The position numbers and the translations under genes are program-made. A stretch of 48,012 bases of DNA, taken from the NCBI GenBank assembly GCA_028715055.1, contig JAQTLE010000006.1, forward strand, positions 1 to 48,012, written 5' to 3'. Positions 18,246-27,680 of the stretch are shown one piece after another. Each line of letters starts with the position of its first letter. The stretch's first letter is position 1. Origin of the DNA: Sulfurovaceae bacterium. GTDB lineage: Bacteria > Campylobacterota > Campylobacteria > Campylobacterales > Sulfurovaceae. The notes below the pieces were generated by a model that was not told the origin of the DNA, did not search any database, and worked only from the letters and a program-made list of their open reading frames with translations.

Positions 18246-18518
18246 ATGGCTGTAATGATTACAGATGTATGCATCAATTGCGCTGCATGTATTGATGAGT
18301 GTCCAGTAGAGGCGATCGTAGATGAGGATGAAAACCCAACTGGCGAAGAAACTTATTATGTCTACGCAGATAAATGTGTAGAATGTGTAGGTTATCATGA
18401 TACTCCAGCATGTGCTGAAGCTTGTCCTACAGAGGGTTGTATCCAATGGAGTGATGTAGTAGAAGGTATGCCTTCTTCTGAAAACAGAAAATCAAAAGGT
18501 ACTCCTGTAGTAGAGTAA
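18246..18518 (+). CDS. 2[4Fe-4S] ferredoxin, Alvin (Allochromatium) type
   Basis: A 90-residue acidic electron carrier. Cluster ligands are Cys 9, 12, 15 and 19 (CINCAACIDECP) and Cys 44, 47, 56 and 60 (CVECVGYHDTPACAEACP). The 8-residue insert between Cys 47 and 56 and the C-terminal extension are the marks of the Alvin-type ferredoxins, which have very low and split potentials. Likely partners are pyruvate or 2-oxoglutarate:ferredoxin oxidoreductases, but none is in the window. AAGGAG stands before the ATG and it is monocistronic, with a terminator following. Confidence 0.95.
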   Translation: MAVMITDVCINCAACIDECPVEAIVDEDENPTGEETYYVYADKCVECVGYHDTPACAEACPTEGCIQWSDVVEGMPSSENRKSKGTPVVE

Positions 18519-18532
18519 TACTATACTTAAAA

Positions 18533-18553
18533 ACCATCGGTATCACCGATGGT
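18533..18553 (+). terminator. Intrinsic terminator after ferredoxin
   Basis: ACCATCGGT / ACCGATGGT forms a perfect 9-bp stem with a 3-base loop, 15 bases after the ferredoxin stop. It is followed by a T-rich stretch (CCATTCTTCTTTT). The best terminator candidate in the window. Confidence 0.8.
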
Positions 18554-18590
18554 CCATTCTTCTTTTAATACTTTTTTAACATTTTTTCGA

Positions 18591-18596
18591 TATAAT
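18591..18596 (+). promoter_or_regulatory. -10 box of the ndk-DUF177-rpmF-plsX-fabH run
   Basis: TATAAT in TTTTTTCGATATAATCCCC, 66 bases before the ndk ATG. A T-run precedes it, as in many Campylobacterota promoters. Confidence 0.55.
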
Positions 18597-18661
18597 CCCC
18601 GCCTACATAACTAAGATTGCCTACGCAATACATAGTAAATTTATATGAGGGACCAATAATT

Positions 18662-19075
18662 ATGGAACAAACATTATCAATCATCAAGCCTGACGCGGTA
18701 GTTAAAAACGTAGTCGGTAAAATTTTGAGTCGTTTTGAAGACGCGGGACTTAGAATTGCAGCAACTAAAAAAATCCAACTCAGCCGCGCAGATGCTGAGG
18801 CTTTTTATGCAGTTCACTCTGAGAGACCTTTCTTTAAAGATCTAGTAGATTTTATGATCTCAGGCCCAGTTGTGGTATCTGTGTTGGAAGGCGAAAATGC
18901 TATGGCTAAAAACAGAGATCTTATGGGTGCAACAAATCCAAAAGAAGCAGCAGCCGGCACTATAAGAGCTGATTTTGCTGACAGCATTGATGCAAATGCA
19001 GTTCATGGTAGTGATTCTTTGGAAAATGCAAAGATCGAGATAAACTTTTTCTTTGCTACAAGAGAGATTTGCTAA
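18662..19075 (+). CDS. ndk: Nucleoside diphosphate kinase
   Basis: Transfers the gamma-phosphate of ATP to nucleoside diphosphates through a phosphohistidine. From ATG 18662 the protein is 137 residues, the normal family length, starting [16 protein letters not shown]. The catalytic His is in NAVHGSDS near residue 115. The open frame extends upstream to 18617, but that adds 15 residues and lacks support, while GAGG lies about 12 bases before the chosen ATG. Confidence 0.95.
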   Translation: MEQTLSIIKPDAVVKNVVGKILSRFEDAGLRIAATKKIQLSRADAEAFYAVHSERPFFKDLVDFMISGPVVVSVLEGENAMAKNRDLMGATNPKEAAAGTIRADFADSIDANAVHGSDSLENAKIEINFFFATREIC

Positions 19076-19087
19076 CTAGGAGTTCTT

Positions 19088-19459
19088 ATGCAAATCGCAT
19101 TTGATAAGCTATCTTCCACTCCAAAATCATTTGAGCTTTCACTTTCAGGAGTGAATTTGAGTGGTACACTTAACAAGCAACATCACAATACAGTGATGTT
19201 GGACGGAGTACTTTCTGGAGTATTGGAAGTGAGCTGCGATAGATGCGGTGTCTTGTTTGGCGTCAGCATAGATCAGCCGTTAAAACTAGAGTTGAGCCAG
19301 AGCACGAGACAAAACAAGGATAATTTAGATATAATTGAGTTTTTAGATGGGGTCATGGATTTGGAGTATGTTCTTCAAAGTGAAATAGATTCTATCAAAA
19401 GTGCCTATCACTATTGCGAAAAGTGTGAGGGCGTCGACAATTTTGAAGTTGAAATTTAA
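19088..19459 (+). CDS. DUF177 (YceD-family) protein
   Basis: A 123-residue member of the YceD/DUF177 family that is encoded before rpmF in many bacteria and is linked to 23S rRNA processing or large-subunit maturation. Two Cys pairs are visible, CDRC near residues 50-53 and CEKC near residues 113-116, which could jointly bind a metal. It is separated from rpmF by 16 bases, and this adjacency is the strongest support. Confidence 0.85.
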   Translation: MQIAFDKLSSTPKSFELSLSGVNLSGTLNKQHHNTVMLDGVLSGVLEVSCDRCGVLFGVSIDQPLKLELSQSTRQNKDNLDIIEFLDGVMDLEYVLQSEIDSIKSAYHYCEKCEGVDNFEVEI

Positions 19460-19475
19460 ACAAAAAGGATAAAAA

Positions 19476-19628
19476 ATGGCAGTACCAAAGAGAAGAGTAA
19501 GTAAAACTAGAGCAGCAAAAAGAAGAACACACTACAAAGTGACTCTTCCAATGCCTGTAAAAGACAGTGATGGAACATGGAGAATGCCACACCACATGAA
19601 TATGACTACTGGCGAATATAAAGCTTAA
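19476..19628 (+). CDS. rpmF: 50S ribosomal protein L32
   Basis: A 50-residue basic protein starting [20 protein letters not shown], the typical L32 N-terminus, and ending [10 protein letters not shown]. The zinc-binding Cys pairs of the C+ form are absent, so this is the Cys-free type. AAAAGGA lies 5-10 bases before the ATG. It ends 3 bases before plsX in the conserved ribosome-lipid operon. Confidence 0.95.
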   Translation: MAVPKRRVSKTRAAKRRTHYKVTLPMPVKDSDGTWRMPHHMNMTTGEYKA

Positions 19629-19631
19629 TTT

Positions 19632-20621
19632 ATGATAAAAGTAGCCATAGATGCTATGGGCGGGGATTACGGTCCCGAGCCTATTATAGAAGGTGTAGTA
19701 CAAGCACTCGAAGAGATATCATTTACCCCGATATTAGTGGGCGATAGAGATAGAATTCTTGCATTTTTACCACAATACTATCATGATAAAATAGAAATCA
19801 TACAAGCTAGTGATGTGATAAGCATGAGCGATTCATCAACAGATGCTCTTAAACGCAAAGACTCATCTATATACAAAGCAGTTGAACTCGTAAGAGAAAA
19901 ACATGCTGACGCCGTCGTGTCTGCAGGTCATAGTGGAGCTACAATGACTTTAGCAACTCTACGGATCGGCAGATTACCTCATATATCCAAGCCGGCACTT
20001 GCAACATTAATGCCAAGTCTTGGTAAAAATAAGACTCTAGTTTTAGATGTAGGTGCGGTTGTAGAGTGTAAAGCACAAAACCTTTATGAATTTGCCGTAA
20101 TGGGCGAAGCTTATGCAAAGAGCGTTATGGGTATTTATAGACCAAGAGTAGGACTTTTGGCTAATGGCGAAGAAGAAAGCAAGGGTAATGATCTTACTAA
20201 AGAAGCATTCAAACTCATCAAGGGGTTTAAATGGTTTATTGGAAATGTAGAAGGTAGAGATATCTTCAACGGGCATGTTGATGTAGTAGTATGCGATGGA
20301 TTTACAGGAAATATATTGCTTAAAACCAGCGAAGGAGTTGCATCAACTATCTTTGCAATGATGAAGCAATATATACGTAAATCACTTCCAGCCACAATCG
20401 GTGCTATGCTTATGAAAAGAAAAGTTTTTGCCAATATTAAAAAACAAATTGATTATGCAGAGTACGGCGGAGCACCACTTTTGGGTATTGATGGATGTGC
20501 GATTATCGGACATGGAAGTTCAAATGCCAAAGCTATAAAAAATGCAATTTTCCAAGCAATCAATTATAGTAATTCAAATGTCAATAGCGTGATAGAATCG
20601 CTAATGACAAAACCACATTAA
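19632..20621 (+). CDS. plsX: Phosphate acyltransferase PlsX
   Basis: Converts acyl-ACP to acyl-phosphate for phospholipid synthesis by the PlsX/PlsY route. The 329 residues begin [19 protein letters not shown], with [13 protein letters not shown] near residue 95 and [15 protein letters not shown] near 223, and [12 protein letters not shown] toward the end, all family landmarks. It is followed by fabH 24 bases later. Confidence 0.96.
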   Translation: MIKVAIDAMGGDYGPEPIIEGVVQALEEISFTPILVGDRDRILAFLPQYYHDKIEIIQASDVISMSDSSTDALKRKDSSIYKAVELVREKHADAVVSAGHSGATMTLATLRIGRLPHISKPALATLMPSLGKNKTLVLDVGAVVECKAQNLYEFAVMGEAYAKSVMGIYRPRVGLLANGEEESKGNDLTKEAFKLIKGFKWFIGNVEGRDIFNGHVDVVVCDGFTGNILLKTSEGVASTIFAMMKQYIRKSLPATIGAMLMKRKVFANIKKQIDYAEYGGAPLLGIDGCAIIGHGSSNAKAIKNAIFQAINYSNSNVNSVIESLMTKPH

Positions 20622-20645
20622 ATTATAGAATTAAAAGGATATATT

Positions 20646-21650
20646 ATGGCACAATATGCAGCAATGAGATCTATCGGAGCTTATGTGCCTAAAAAGATTT
20701 TGTCAAATACCGATCTTGAAAAGATGGTAGATACTACAGACGAGTGGATCGTCAAACGAACCGGTATAAAAGAAAGACATATAGCAGCAGAACATGAAAG
20801 CACAAGCGACATGGGAGCAAAAGCTGCTAGTTTGGCCATAGAGCGGTCCGGCATTGCTAAAGAAGATATCGATCTAGTATTGTGTGCTACCGTAACTCCT
20901 GATTATTTCAATATGCCTTCGACCGCATGTATTATTTCTAAAAAATTAGATATTACTAATGTTCAAGCATTCGATATATCAGCTGCTTGTAGCGGGTTTG
21001 TGTATCTTCTTTCTATTGCCAAAGCTTTTATTGAATCCGGGATGAAAAAAAATGTTCTTATTATCGGAGCTGAAAAGTTTTCATCTATTGTGGATTACAC
21101 TGATCGTGGTACTTGTATATTGTTTGGTGATGGTGCAGGAGCAGCAGTAATTAGTGCTACTTCAGACAAAAAAGAAGCCATTGTAGACATTCATGCAAGT
21201 GCAGACGGTACATATGCAGACTTTTTGGTTACCCCAGCTCCAGGAAGCGTGCATCCTGCAAACCAAAAGATGCTTGACAAGAAGTTGAACTTCGTGCAAA
21301 TGAAGGGCAATGAGACATTTAAACTTGCGGTTAAAACTTTGACACAAGATGTTATAGAGATACTTCATACGAATAATCTTCAAGCTTCAGACATTCCTCA
21401 TTTTATACCGCATCAAGCCAATTATCGTATAATTAAAGCAGTTGGCGATGCTCTTGGTATGAAAGATGAGCAAGTAGTGCTAACTGTACAAAAATACGGT
21501 AATACATCAGCAGCTTCTATTCCTATGGCTATTAATGATATTTATGAATCAGGAAGATTAAAAAAGGGTGATTTGATGTTGCTAGATACTTTTGGCGGCG
21601 GTCTTACATGGGCTAGCGCCTTGCTTCCTTTTGCCGGCGCATCTAAATAA
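20646..21650 (+). CDS. fabH: 3-oxoacyl-ACP synthase III
   Basis: Starts fatty acid synthesis by condensing acetyl-CoA with malonyl-ACP. The 334 residues have the catalytic triad of the family: Cys in [10 protein letters not shown] (about 114), His in PHQANYRI (about 258) and Asn in KYGNTSAAS (about 288). AAAAGGA lies before the ATG. The next gene begins 6 bases after its stop. Confidence 0.96.
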   Translation: MAQYAAMRSIGAYVPKKILSNTDLEKMVDTTDEWIVKRTGIKERHIAAEHESTSDMGAKAASLAIERSGIAKEDIDLVLCATVTPDYFNMPSTACIISKKLDITNVQAFDISAACSGFVYLLSIAKAFIESGMKKNVLIIGAEKFSSIVDYTDRGTCILFGDGAGAAVISATSDKKEAIVDIHASADGTYADFLVTPAPGSVHPANQKMLDKKLNFVQMKGNETFKLAVKTLTQDVIEILHTNNLQASDIPHFIPHQANYRIIKAVGDALGMKDEQVVLTVQKYGNTSAASIPMAINDIYESGRLKKGDLMLLDTFGGGLTWASALLPFAGASK

Positions 21651-21656
21651 GGGGTC

Positions 21657-22478
21657 ATGATGACCATCGGTTTTATCGGTGATATCATAGGTAAACCAGG
21701 AAGAGATATAATAGCTCAGTATTTGCCGAAATTGAGATCAGAATTCGGCATAGATTTTGTTATAGCCAATTATGAAAATGCCAGTCACGGTTTTGGATTA
21801 AGCGCCAAAAATGCTGAAGAATTGTTTGCATACGGCATAGATATGATGACTGGCGGTAATCATAGCTTTGATAAAAAAGAAATCATTCCGTTGTTTGAGA
21901 CGCAACCCATCATTCGTCCGCTTAATTATCCAGAAGCTATGCCTGGAAACGGAATTTTTCATACTACTGTATTGAATACCTCTATGGCTATCGTTAATCT
22001 CATGGGGCATTACGCCATGCCAATGGTGGACAATCCATTTACTATAATAACTAAAACAATACAACAACTGCAATACGAAGGTATAAAACATATAATTATA
22101 GATATGCATGCAGAAGCCACAAGCGAGAAACAAGCTCTCCTTCATTTGCTTAAAAATAAAGTAAGTGCAATAATGGGTACACATACCCACGTAGGTACAG
22201 ACGATTTGAGCATATTTGATGGGTGTTGTTATGTGACAGATGTTGGATTGAGTGGATGTCGCGATGGAGTAATCGGTATGGATATCAAAGCCCCGCTTAA
22301 TCGCTTTTTGACCGGCATTGGAGAGTATTTTGATGTACCAAAAGATTGTAAATCCATACTACAAATGATAGTATTTACCCTTGATGACTATGGGCGTTGC
22401 ATAGAAGCCAAGAAAATAAAATATTATGATAGCGGTGAACGTATCATAACGCAAGCTTTTATGGAAATTAGCAACTAG
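21657..22478 (+). CDS. YmdB-like metallophosphoesterase (TIGR00282 family)
   Basis: A 273-residue calcineurin-like phosphoesterase. The N-terminal IGFIGDIIGKPGR gives the Asp metal ligand, ANYENASHGFGLS the Asn/Glu region, TGGNHSFDK the GNH motif, and MGTHTHVGTDD the C-terminal His pair. Characterised relatives hydrolyse 2',3'-cyclic nucleotides and affect RNA turnover and biofilm formation. The substrate here is not provable from sequence. Starts at 21657 and 21660 are both possible. Confidence 0.88.
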   Translation: MMTIGFIGDIIGKPGRDIIAQYLPKLRSEFGIDFVIANYENASHGFGLSAKNAEELFAYGIDMMTGGNHSFDKKEIIPLFETQPIIRPLNYPEAMPGNGIFHTTVLNTSMAIVNLMGHYAMPMVDNPFTIITKTIQQLQYEGIKHIIIDMHAEATSEKQALLHLLKNKVSAIMGTHTHVGTDDLSIFDGCCYVTDVGLSGCRDGVIGMDIKAPLNRFLTGIGEYFDVPKDCKSILQMIVFTLDDYGRCIEAKKIKYYDSGERIITQAFMEISN

Positions 22479-22532
22479 CAATAAAGAATTTGTAACTAAT
22501 AACCAACAACTAAAAACCATAAACTAATTAGA

Positions 22533-22538
22533 TATAAT
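22533..22538 (+). promoter_or_regulatory. -10 box of the unrecognised gene at 22558
   Basis: TATAAT in TTAGATATAATAC, only 19 bases before the ATG, so the leader would be very short (about 12 bases) and still include the AAAGG ribosome site. Confidence 0.45.
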
Positions 22539-22557
22539 ACAATAATAAAGGCATTTC

Positions 22558-23049
22558 ATGTACCATCTTATAAATCAATTATCACAAGAATCCAAAAATG
22601 AATTAAAGCAAAAACTAGATAGTTATGCAACTGCCATGGGCGGCAAGAATGCATTCTTAAAACTATTGGAAGCTATTCGCAATACCTCTCCTCATCCATT
22701 GGTTTCCAAAAAGACGGCTTTAGAGTTTTCCGGCGGGCTTATGAAATGGAATAAGCAAATACATAGAAATAATCTCTCAATGCTAAGTGTACAAATGAAT
22801 GAGAGAACAGAAGATAATGCAAACCTTATGCCAGAACGTGATCACAAATCATATAAGAATATATCGAATATGCTTCGTACTTTGTCACCTTTGACTATTT
22901 CTGTCGCAATGAATAGCGATAAAAGTAAGGTAATATTTGAAGAAAAGGCATTCAAGATAGTAGATGCCGATACAACGATTATGGAACCATTTTTTGAGTT
23001 ATTGTTTTTTGCGCCGATATCACTAACAAAAAAGCTGATCAATAGCTAG
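22558..23049 (+). CDS. Conserved-looking protein of unknown function
   Basis: I do not recognise this 163-residue protein. It has no signal peptide, no membrane span and no cysteine motif. It is rich in Lys, Asn and Ser, with a predicted helical N-terminal half (INQLSQESKNELKQKLDSY). The C-terminal hydrophobic patch EPFFELLFFAPISLTKKL may be a docking segment. It has its own -10 box and an AAAGG site, so it is probably real. Its stop lies one base from the stop of dnaX on the opposite strand. Confidence 0.7.
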   Translation: MYHLINQLSQESKNELKQKLDSYATAMGGKNAFLKLLEAIRNTSPHPLVSKKTALEFSGGLMKWNKQIHRNNLSMLSVQMNERTEDNANLMPERDHKSYKNISNMLRTLSPLTISVAMNSDKSKVIFEEKAFKIVDADTTIMEPFFELLFFAPISLTKKLINS

Positions 23050-23050
23050 G

Positions 23051-24739
23051 TTATACCTTTTGTACAACCCTGACTTTTGAAGGGCTAAACAGCTCAATAG
23101 CTTCTTTTATCATAGGATCTTCCAAAAGAGATGAAGGATCCTTTTCTTTTTCGGCTTCGTTTGCAGCTTCGGGCATAATACAAGAGCTTGACATCTCAAC
23201 CTCTTCTATCATAGAACCAGTTTGGCATTCTTGTGCCGTAGAAGATTTTGGCTCACTTGTAGATATAGACTCTTCCATTGTAGTTTCTGGTCCGTTTTTT
23301 TCGTTAGATTCCATGGGTAGATTTTTAATTTGTATATTTGTGCCAAATACTTCATCGGCAAATTTCTTGATAACTCCAAAACCGGCTCGAAGTTTATCTT
23401 TGTCTTCATTATTGGCATTGGAATGCCAATATAATATTCCGTTTTCAAAGCGATTAAATGTCGTAGTTCTTTCAAAACAACTACCAAGAAGATAATCTCT
23501 ATCATATATCTTTTGTACCAATTTCACAAATAATTTTTGATCATTTATCTCAGTTTTTATTTCTTGCTGAGGTATATCCGGTGTTGTTTGAATAATATTA
23601 TCGGACGCCTGAACAGTTGAAGATACTATCTGAATAGAAGGTGGATTTTGCGGCATATTAATTGTTGATTGTGTAATATTGAGTTCTTTTTCCAGATTTT
23701 TAATAAGAGTATCAATATCTTTAATTTCTAATGATTCCATCATTTTAAAAAATGTCAAGGACAATACAAATGTACCATCGCTACCCATCTTGAGTAATTC
23801 TTTTGAGCTTGCAATGACCCGAAAAAATCTTTCTATAATGAGCGGAGATAATAATTTGTCTTGAGCAAACATTAAATCTTTGATGTAAAGTGACAATTCA
23901 TCTAATATCATCTCGGTTTCATATTCTGAAGCCAAGGAAATAAAGTCAAAAACTTTATTATGGTCCTTTGCAATAATTGCCGAAATAAGATTTTTTAGAT
24001 GTGATGGCTCGATAATTCCTAACATATGTGTAATAGTAGCAACATCAACAAAATTTTTAGAATATACGATAGCCTGGTCAAGCAATGTAAGAGAATCTCT
24101 CAAGCTTCCAGCCCCGCTACGTGCTATTATTTCCAATGCTTCTTTTTCGTATCCTATATTTTCTAGGTTCAATATGTATTCTAAATGATTAAATATCATT
24201 TTTTCAGGGATTTTTTTGAATCTAAAATGTTGTGTACGAGATAGTATAGTAGCCGGGATTTTAAGTGGATCGGTGGTTGCTAATATAAATTTAACAAAAC
24301 TAGGCGGTTCTTCTAGAGTTTTTAAAAGAGCATTATGCGCCTGCGGTGTGAGCATATGGACTTCATCTATAATGAATATTTTGTATCTAGCGCTACTTGG
24401 TCTATATTTGGTATGTTCGATAAGTTCTTTTATATCGTCAATACCGCGATTACTTGCAGCATCCATTTCGATGATATCCATATGACGATTTTCGTTGGCC
24501 ATCAGACAATTGGCACATATATTGCAAGGAGTTGAAGTTTCTCCAATTTCGCATAATAAAGCTTTTGCAAATATACGTGCAGTAGAGGTTTTTCCACTTC
24601 CTCTTAACCCGGAAAATAGATATGCATGTGATAATCTTTTTGAATCAAGTGCAAGAGATAATGTTTGAGATATGGACTCTTGTCCTATAAGATCTTCAAA
24701 TAGATTGGGACGATATTTGCGTGCAAGAGCTAATGACAA
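23051..24739 (-). CDS. dnaX: DNA polymerase III subunits gamma/tau
   Basis: Clamp-loader ATPase of the replisome, 562 residues. Domain I has Walker A GLRGSGKT at 44-51, a zinc site of Cys 63, 72, 75 and 78, and IIDEVHML; then domains II-III to about residue 350; then a low-complexity Glu/Ser/Pro-rich tail. The start is TTG with GGAAG 6 bases upstream, matching the conserved LARKYRPNLFEDLIGQ beginning. Codons 480-482 contain an A AAA AAC heptamer (separate finding). The tail ends in ELFSPSKVRVVQKV, as seen in relatives. Confidence 0.95.
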   Translation of the reverse strand: MSLALARKYRPNLFEDLIGQESISQTLSLALDSKRLSHAYLFSGLRGSGKTSTARIFAKALLCEIGETSTPCNICANCLMANENRHMDIIEMDAASNRGIDDIKELIEHTKYRPSSARYKIFIIDEVHMLTPQAHNALLKTLEEPPSFVKFILATTDPLKIPATILSRTQHFRFKKIPEKMIFNHLEYILNLENIGYEKEALEIIARSGAGSLRDSLTLLDQAIVYSKNFVDVATITHMLGIIEPSHLKNLISAIIAKDHNKVFDFISLASEYETEMILDELSLYIKDLMFAQDKLLSPLIIERFFRVIASSKELLKMGSDGTFVLSLTFFKMMESLEIKDIDTLIKNLEKELNITQSTINMPQNPPSIQIVSSTVQASDNIIQTTPDIPQQEIKTEINDQKLFVKLVQKIYDRDYLLGSCFERTTTFNRFENGILYWHSNANNEDKDKLRAGFGVIKKFADEVFGTNIQIKNLPMESNEKNGPETTMEESISTSEPKSSTAQECQTGSMIEEVEMSSSCIMPEAANEAEKEKDPSSLLEDPMIKEAIELFSPSKVRVVQKV

Positions 24740-24772
24740 AAATTACTTCCTTTGTTTGGTATATTTATATCT

Positions 24773-24778
24773 ATTATA
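24773..24778 (-). promoter_or_regulatory. -10 box of dnaX
   Basis: TATAAT on the minus strand within TTGACTATAATAGA, 34 bases before the dnaX TTG start. A TTGAC element directly touches it, too close to act as a -35. Confidence 0.5.
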
Positions 24779-24840
24779 GTCAATTTTTACTTTTAAAAAG
24801 CAATTTGATATACATATCTTTGACTATGGTGATAATAATA

Positions 24841-26061
24841 TTATACTATCAAAGTTACCAATAAATAACTACTCAGTAATACAAAAACTGTTATAGCATT
24901 AAAAATAGCAAAGTATTTGAAGTTCTCTTTGCTTCCTAGAAAAAAACTATAAATTAATTTTGCTATTTGATTGGTCAAAGCAGCGATTATTATAGAAAAC
25001 CCTGCAATTGAAAGGGTTATATTTTTCATTTCACTTAAGGCAATAGTAATGGCATCAACATCATTTACACCGGCAATAATAGAAACTATATAAAGTCCAT
25101 TATTGCCTAGATAGTCATACCCCAATTTAATTGCTACAGAAATAATCCAGAAAAGCAGACCAAATTTTATGGATTCAAAAATATCAAAAGGATTTATAAA
25201 ATCTATTTTTTGTTTTATGTTTTTGGCTCCCGCTGAAACAGTATAAAGATATAAAAAACCGCTAAGTGATGCTAAAAGAAAAGGACCTATTATTAACTTA
25301 ATTAAAGATATATTAAAAATCAATACCAATAAAAATATCCTAAAAAACATCATTGAATTAGCGAGACCGATCCCAATGGCTGTTTCTTTGGATAGCAATT
25401 CATTGTCTTTGCTTCTTTTTGATAATATTACTGTTGTTGCGGTTGAAGAAACAAGTCCTCCAAGAAAACCTGTCAGATAAATTCCTTTATCGCTGTATAT
25501 TTTGCTGAGTATATATCCGACAAAAGATATCGAAGATACCAAAACCACAAAAAGCCATAGTTTATATGGATTTATCAAATCCCACATGTCAATGGTTTCA
25601 TTTGGCAAAATTGGCAAAACAGTCAATGTAATTAAAAGAAAAATAACAGTGGCATTGACCTCTTCTTTGTCTATTTTTTCTTCTATTTTAATTAATTTAT
25701 CTTTGATATTTAAAACGAATACTATTAAAACAGCGACAAAAACCGTTAGAACTTCATCTTTTGCAATCAAAATTCCTAATAGATAGGTCAATATAAGCGA
25801 AACCTCTGTTGTGATTCCTTTATGATCATCTTTTTTTGCATTTAGATAATAGCCTATACCTATCAATACGACAACACCTAAAAATATATCAATATTCAAA
25901 AAAATACTTAGATATCCCAGAAGAGCAACAAGTGCAAAAGTTCTTGAACCGGCTAAATCTTTTCTATTTCTATAGATATTGTTCAATTCTCTTTGAAGTC
26001 CTATAATAAAGCCTATAACAAGAGAAAGAATAATATGGCTTACTATGGTATACTCTATCAT
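24841..26061 (-). CDS. MgtC-like / DUF4010 integral membrane protein
   Basis: A 406-residue polytopic membrane protein with about 11-12 hydrophobic spans. The N-terminal third is MgtC-like (GFIIGLQREL at 17-26, then AGSRTFALVALLGYLS), and the rest is the DUF4010 domain (YLTGFLGGLVSSTATTVIL, IVSIIAGVNDVDAITIAL). MgtC proteins act in magnesium stress and membrane-potential control; the function of DUF4010 fusions is not established. It diverges from the cation antiporter across 218 bases, which may point to shared ion homeostasis. GGAT lies 7 bases before the ATG. Confidence 0.85.
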   Translation of the reverse strand: MIEYTIVSHIILSLVIGFIIGLQRELNNIYRNRKDLAGSRTFALVALLGYLSIFLNIDIFLGVVVLIGIGYYLNAKKDDHKGITTEVSLILTYLLGILIAKDEVLTVFVAVLIVFVLNIKDKLIKIEEKIDKEEVNATVIFLLITLTVLPILPNETIDMWDLINPYKLWLFVVLVSSISFVGYILSKIYSDKGIYLTGFLGGLVSSTATTVILSKRSKDNELLSKETAIGIGLANSMMFFRIFLLVLIFNISLIKLIIGPFLLASLSGFLYLYTVSAGAKNIKQKIDFINPFDIFESIKFGLLFWIISVAIKLGYDYLGNNGLYIVSIIAGVNDVDAITIALSEMKNITLSIAGFSIIIAALTNQIAKLIYSFFLGSKENFKYFAIFNAITVFVLLSSYLLVTLIV

Positions 26062-26242
26062 TCAGCAAATCCTTTAAATATCAATGACCATGCGCTACGC
26101 TAAATGGTTTTTGCGACCGTTCGTTCCAAAATAATGTTGATTCTTGATAGATTCAATAGCTATTTTAGCACCAATTTCCTAAAAAGTCTATCTTATAATT
26201 TTCCTTAAAATTATCGCATTTTTTATTAAATTGTATTTATGC

Positions 26243-26248
26243 TACAAT
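26243..26248 (+). promoter_or_regulatory. Putative -10 box of the antiporter gene
   Basis: TACAAT in TATGCTACAATTCCC, 32 bases before the antiporter ATG. The 218-base divergent spacer otherwise holds only short AT tracts. Confidence 0.4.
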
Positions 26249-26279
26249 TCCCACCAAATTAACATAGCTAGGAGAGTTT

Positions 26280-27680
26280 ATGCGTAGTTTGATTTTTTAT
26301 ATTAGCACGTTGGTACTTTTTTTTGTAGGCATCGCTGGTACCCTGTTTGTCGGATATGAAACATTACCTAAAGCAGTAATGTCTATTGCTACGCAAGCAT
26401 CTTTTGCATCAGAAGATTCTATTTTGGGAAGTTTGCTTGATATTGTAATAAAACAATTTCACCACCCTCTAGCATTACTGCTTTCGCAAATTATTATCAT
26501 TATGATTGCTACACGCGCATTCGGATTTATTGTGACCAAAATAGCATTACCGGTTGTTGTAGGAGAAATAATAGCCGGTATTTTTTTAGGCCCTTCTTTT
26601 TTTGGAGCCTTCCTCCCGGAATATTCGGCTTTACTTTTTCCTATAGACTCTCTTATGAATCTTAGCATGATAAGCCAAATTGGACTTATCTTTTTTATGT
26701 TTGTTATAGGAATGGAACTTGATTGGCACAACTTAAGAAATCAAACCCATTCTTCTGTTGTAATCAGTCATATTAGTATTATTTTCCCTTTTTTCCTGGG
26801 CGTGGTTTTGGCACTCTTTTTATATAATGACTTTGCGCCTGCCAATGCCTCATTTATTCCGTTTGCGCTTTTTATCGGTATTTCTATGAGTATCACAGCA
26901 TTTCCTGTATTGGCACGTATTATTAAAGAAAAAGGACTGACTAATACAAAATATGGTGCAATGGCTTTAACGTGCGCCGCAGCAGATGATGCAACTGCTT
27001 GGTATATTCTGGCAGTTATTATCGCAGTTGCCTCTTCGGCTTCTCTAGCCGCATCAGCACTTTCTATTGCACTGATCGTTCTTTATTTATGTATTATGAT
27101 ATTTATAGTACGTCCTTTTCTAGCTTTTATAGGAAGATACTATGCAAAAGATGAGACTCTTAGTATGGCGTCTGTTTCTATTATTTTAATTATTCTTCTT
27201 TTATCTTCATTGGCTACTGAAGTCATTGGCATTCATGCACTATTTGGAGCATTTATGGCGGGAGCAATGATGCCTTCTAATAATGAATCAAAACTCAGAG
27301 AACGACTTGCGCCGAAGCTTGAATATGTGAGTATTTTGGTGCTGCTCCCGTTATTTTTTGCACTCACGGGACTTAGAACTCAAATCGGATTGATGGAAAA
27401 TAGTTTTCAATGGATAGCCTGCGGTTCTATCATTGTTTTTGCCATTATAGGCAAACTTTTTGGCGCTGCTTTTTCAGCAAAATTTATGGGATTTTCATGG
27501 CGAGAATCGCTCTCTTTGGGTGCGCTTATGAATACAAGAGGGCTGATGGAGCTTATTGTTTTAAATATTGGATTTGAACTTAAGATCATTGGACCGGAAC
27601 TTTTTGCGATGTTTGTTATTATGGCTTTGGTGACTACTGCAATGACAGGTCCATTGCTTCGATTAATAGAAAAATATTAA
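26280..27680 (+). CDS. Cation:proton antiporter, CPA2 (Kef/Nap) type
   Basis: A 466-residue transporter with an extra N-terminal hydrophobic span (4-26) and a loop to about residue 58 ahead of the Na/H exchanger domain of 12 or so spans. Family landmarks include PVVVGEIIAGIFLGPS, the ion-site segment CAAADDATAWYILA with the Asp pair, HALFGAFMAGAMMP and LMNTRGLMELIVLNIG. It has no C-terminal TrkA-N domain, so it is closer to the Nap-type exchangers than to KefB/C. GGAGAG lies before the ATG. Its stop codon overlaps that of pssA. Confidence 0.92.
   Translation: MRSLIFYISTLVLFFVGIAGTLFVGYETLPKAVMSIATQASFASEDSILGSLLDIVIKQFHHPLALLLSQIIIIMIATRAFGFIVTKIALPVVVGEIIAGIFLGPSFFGAFLPEYSALLFPIDSLMNLSMISQIGLIFFMFVIGMELDWHNLRNQTHSSVVISHISIIFPFFLGVVLALFLYNDFAPANASFIPFALFIGISMSITAFPVLARIIKEKGLTNTKYGAMALTCAAADDATAWYILAVIIAVASSASLAASALSIALIVLYLCIMIFIVRPFLAFIGRYYAKDETLSMASVSIILIILLLSSLATEVIGIHALFGAFMAGAMMPSNNESKLRERLAPKLEYVSILVLLPLFFALTGLRTQIGLMENSFQWIACGSIIVFAIIGKLFGAAFSAKFMGFSWRESLSLGALMNTRGLMELIVLNIGFELKIIGPELFAMFVIMALVTTAMTGPLLRLIEKY

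Noticed and set aside
24207-24216. Second seven-base A run in dnaX (minus strand)
   Set aside because: Its phase relative to the codons (TTC AAA AAA ATC) does not give an in-frame X XXY YYZ slippery heptamer.
26118-26150. tRNA T-arm-like string (GACCGTTCGTTCC)
   Set aside because: No matching acceptor, D or anticodon arms could be folded around it on either strand.
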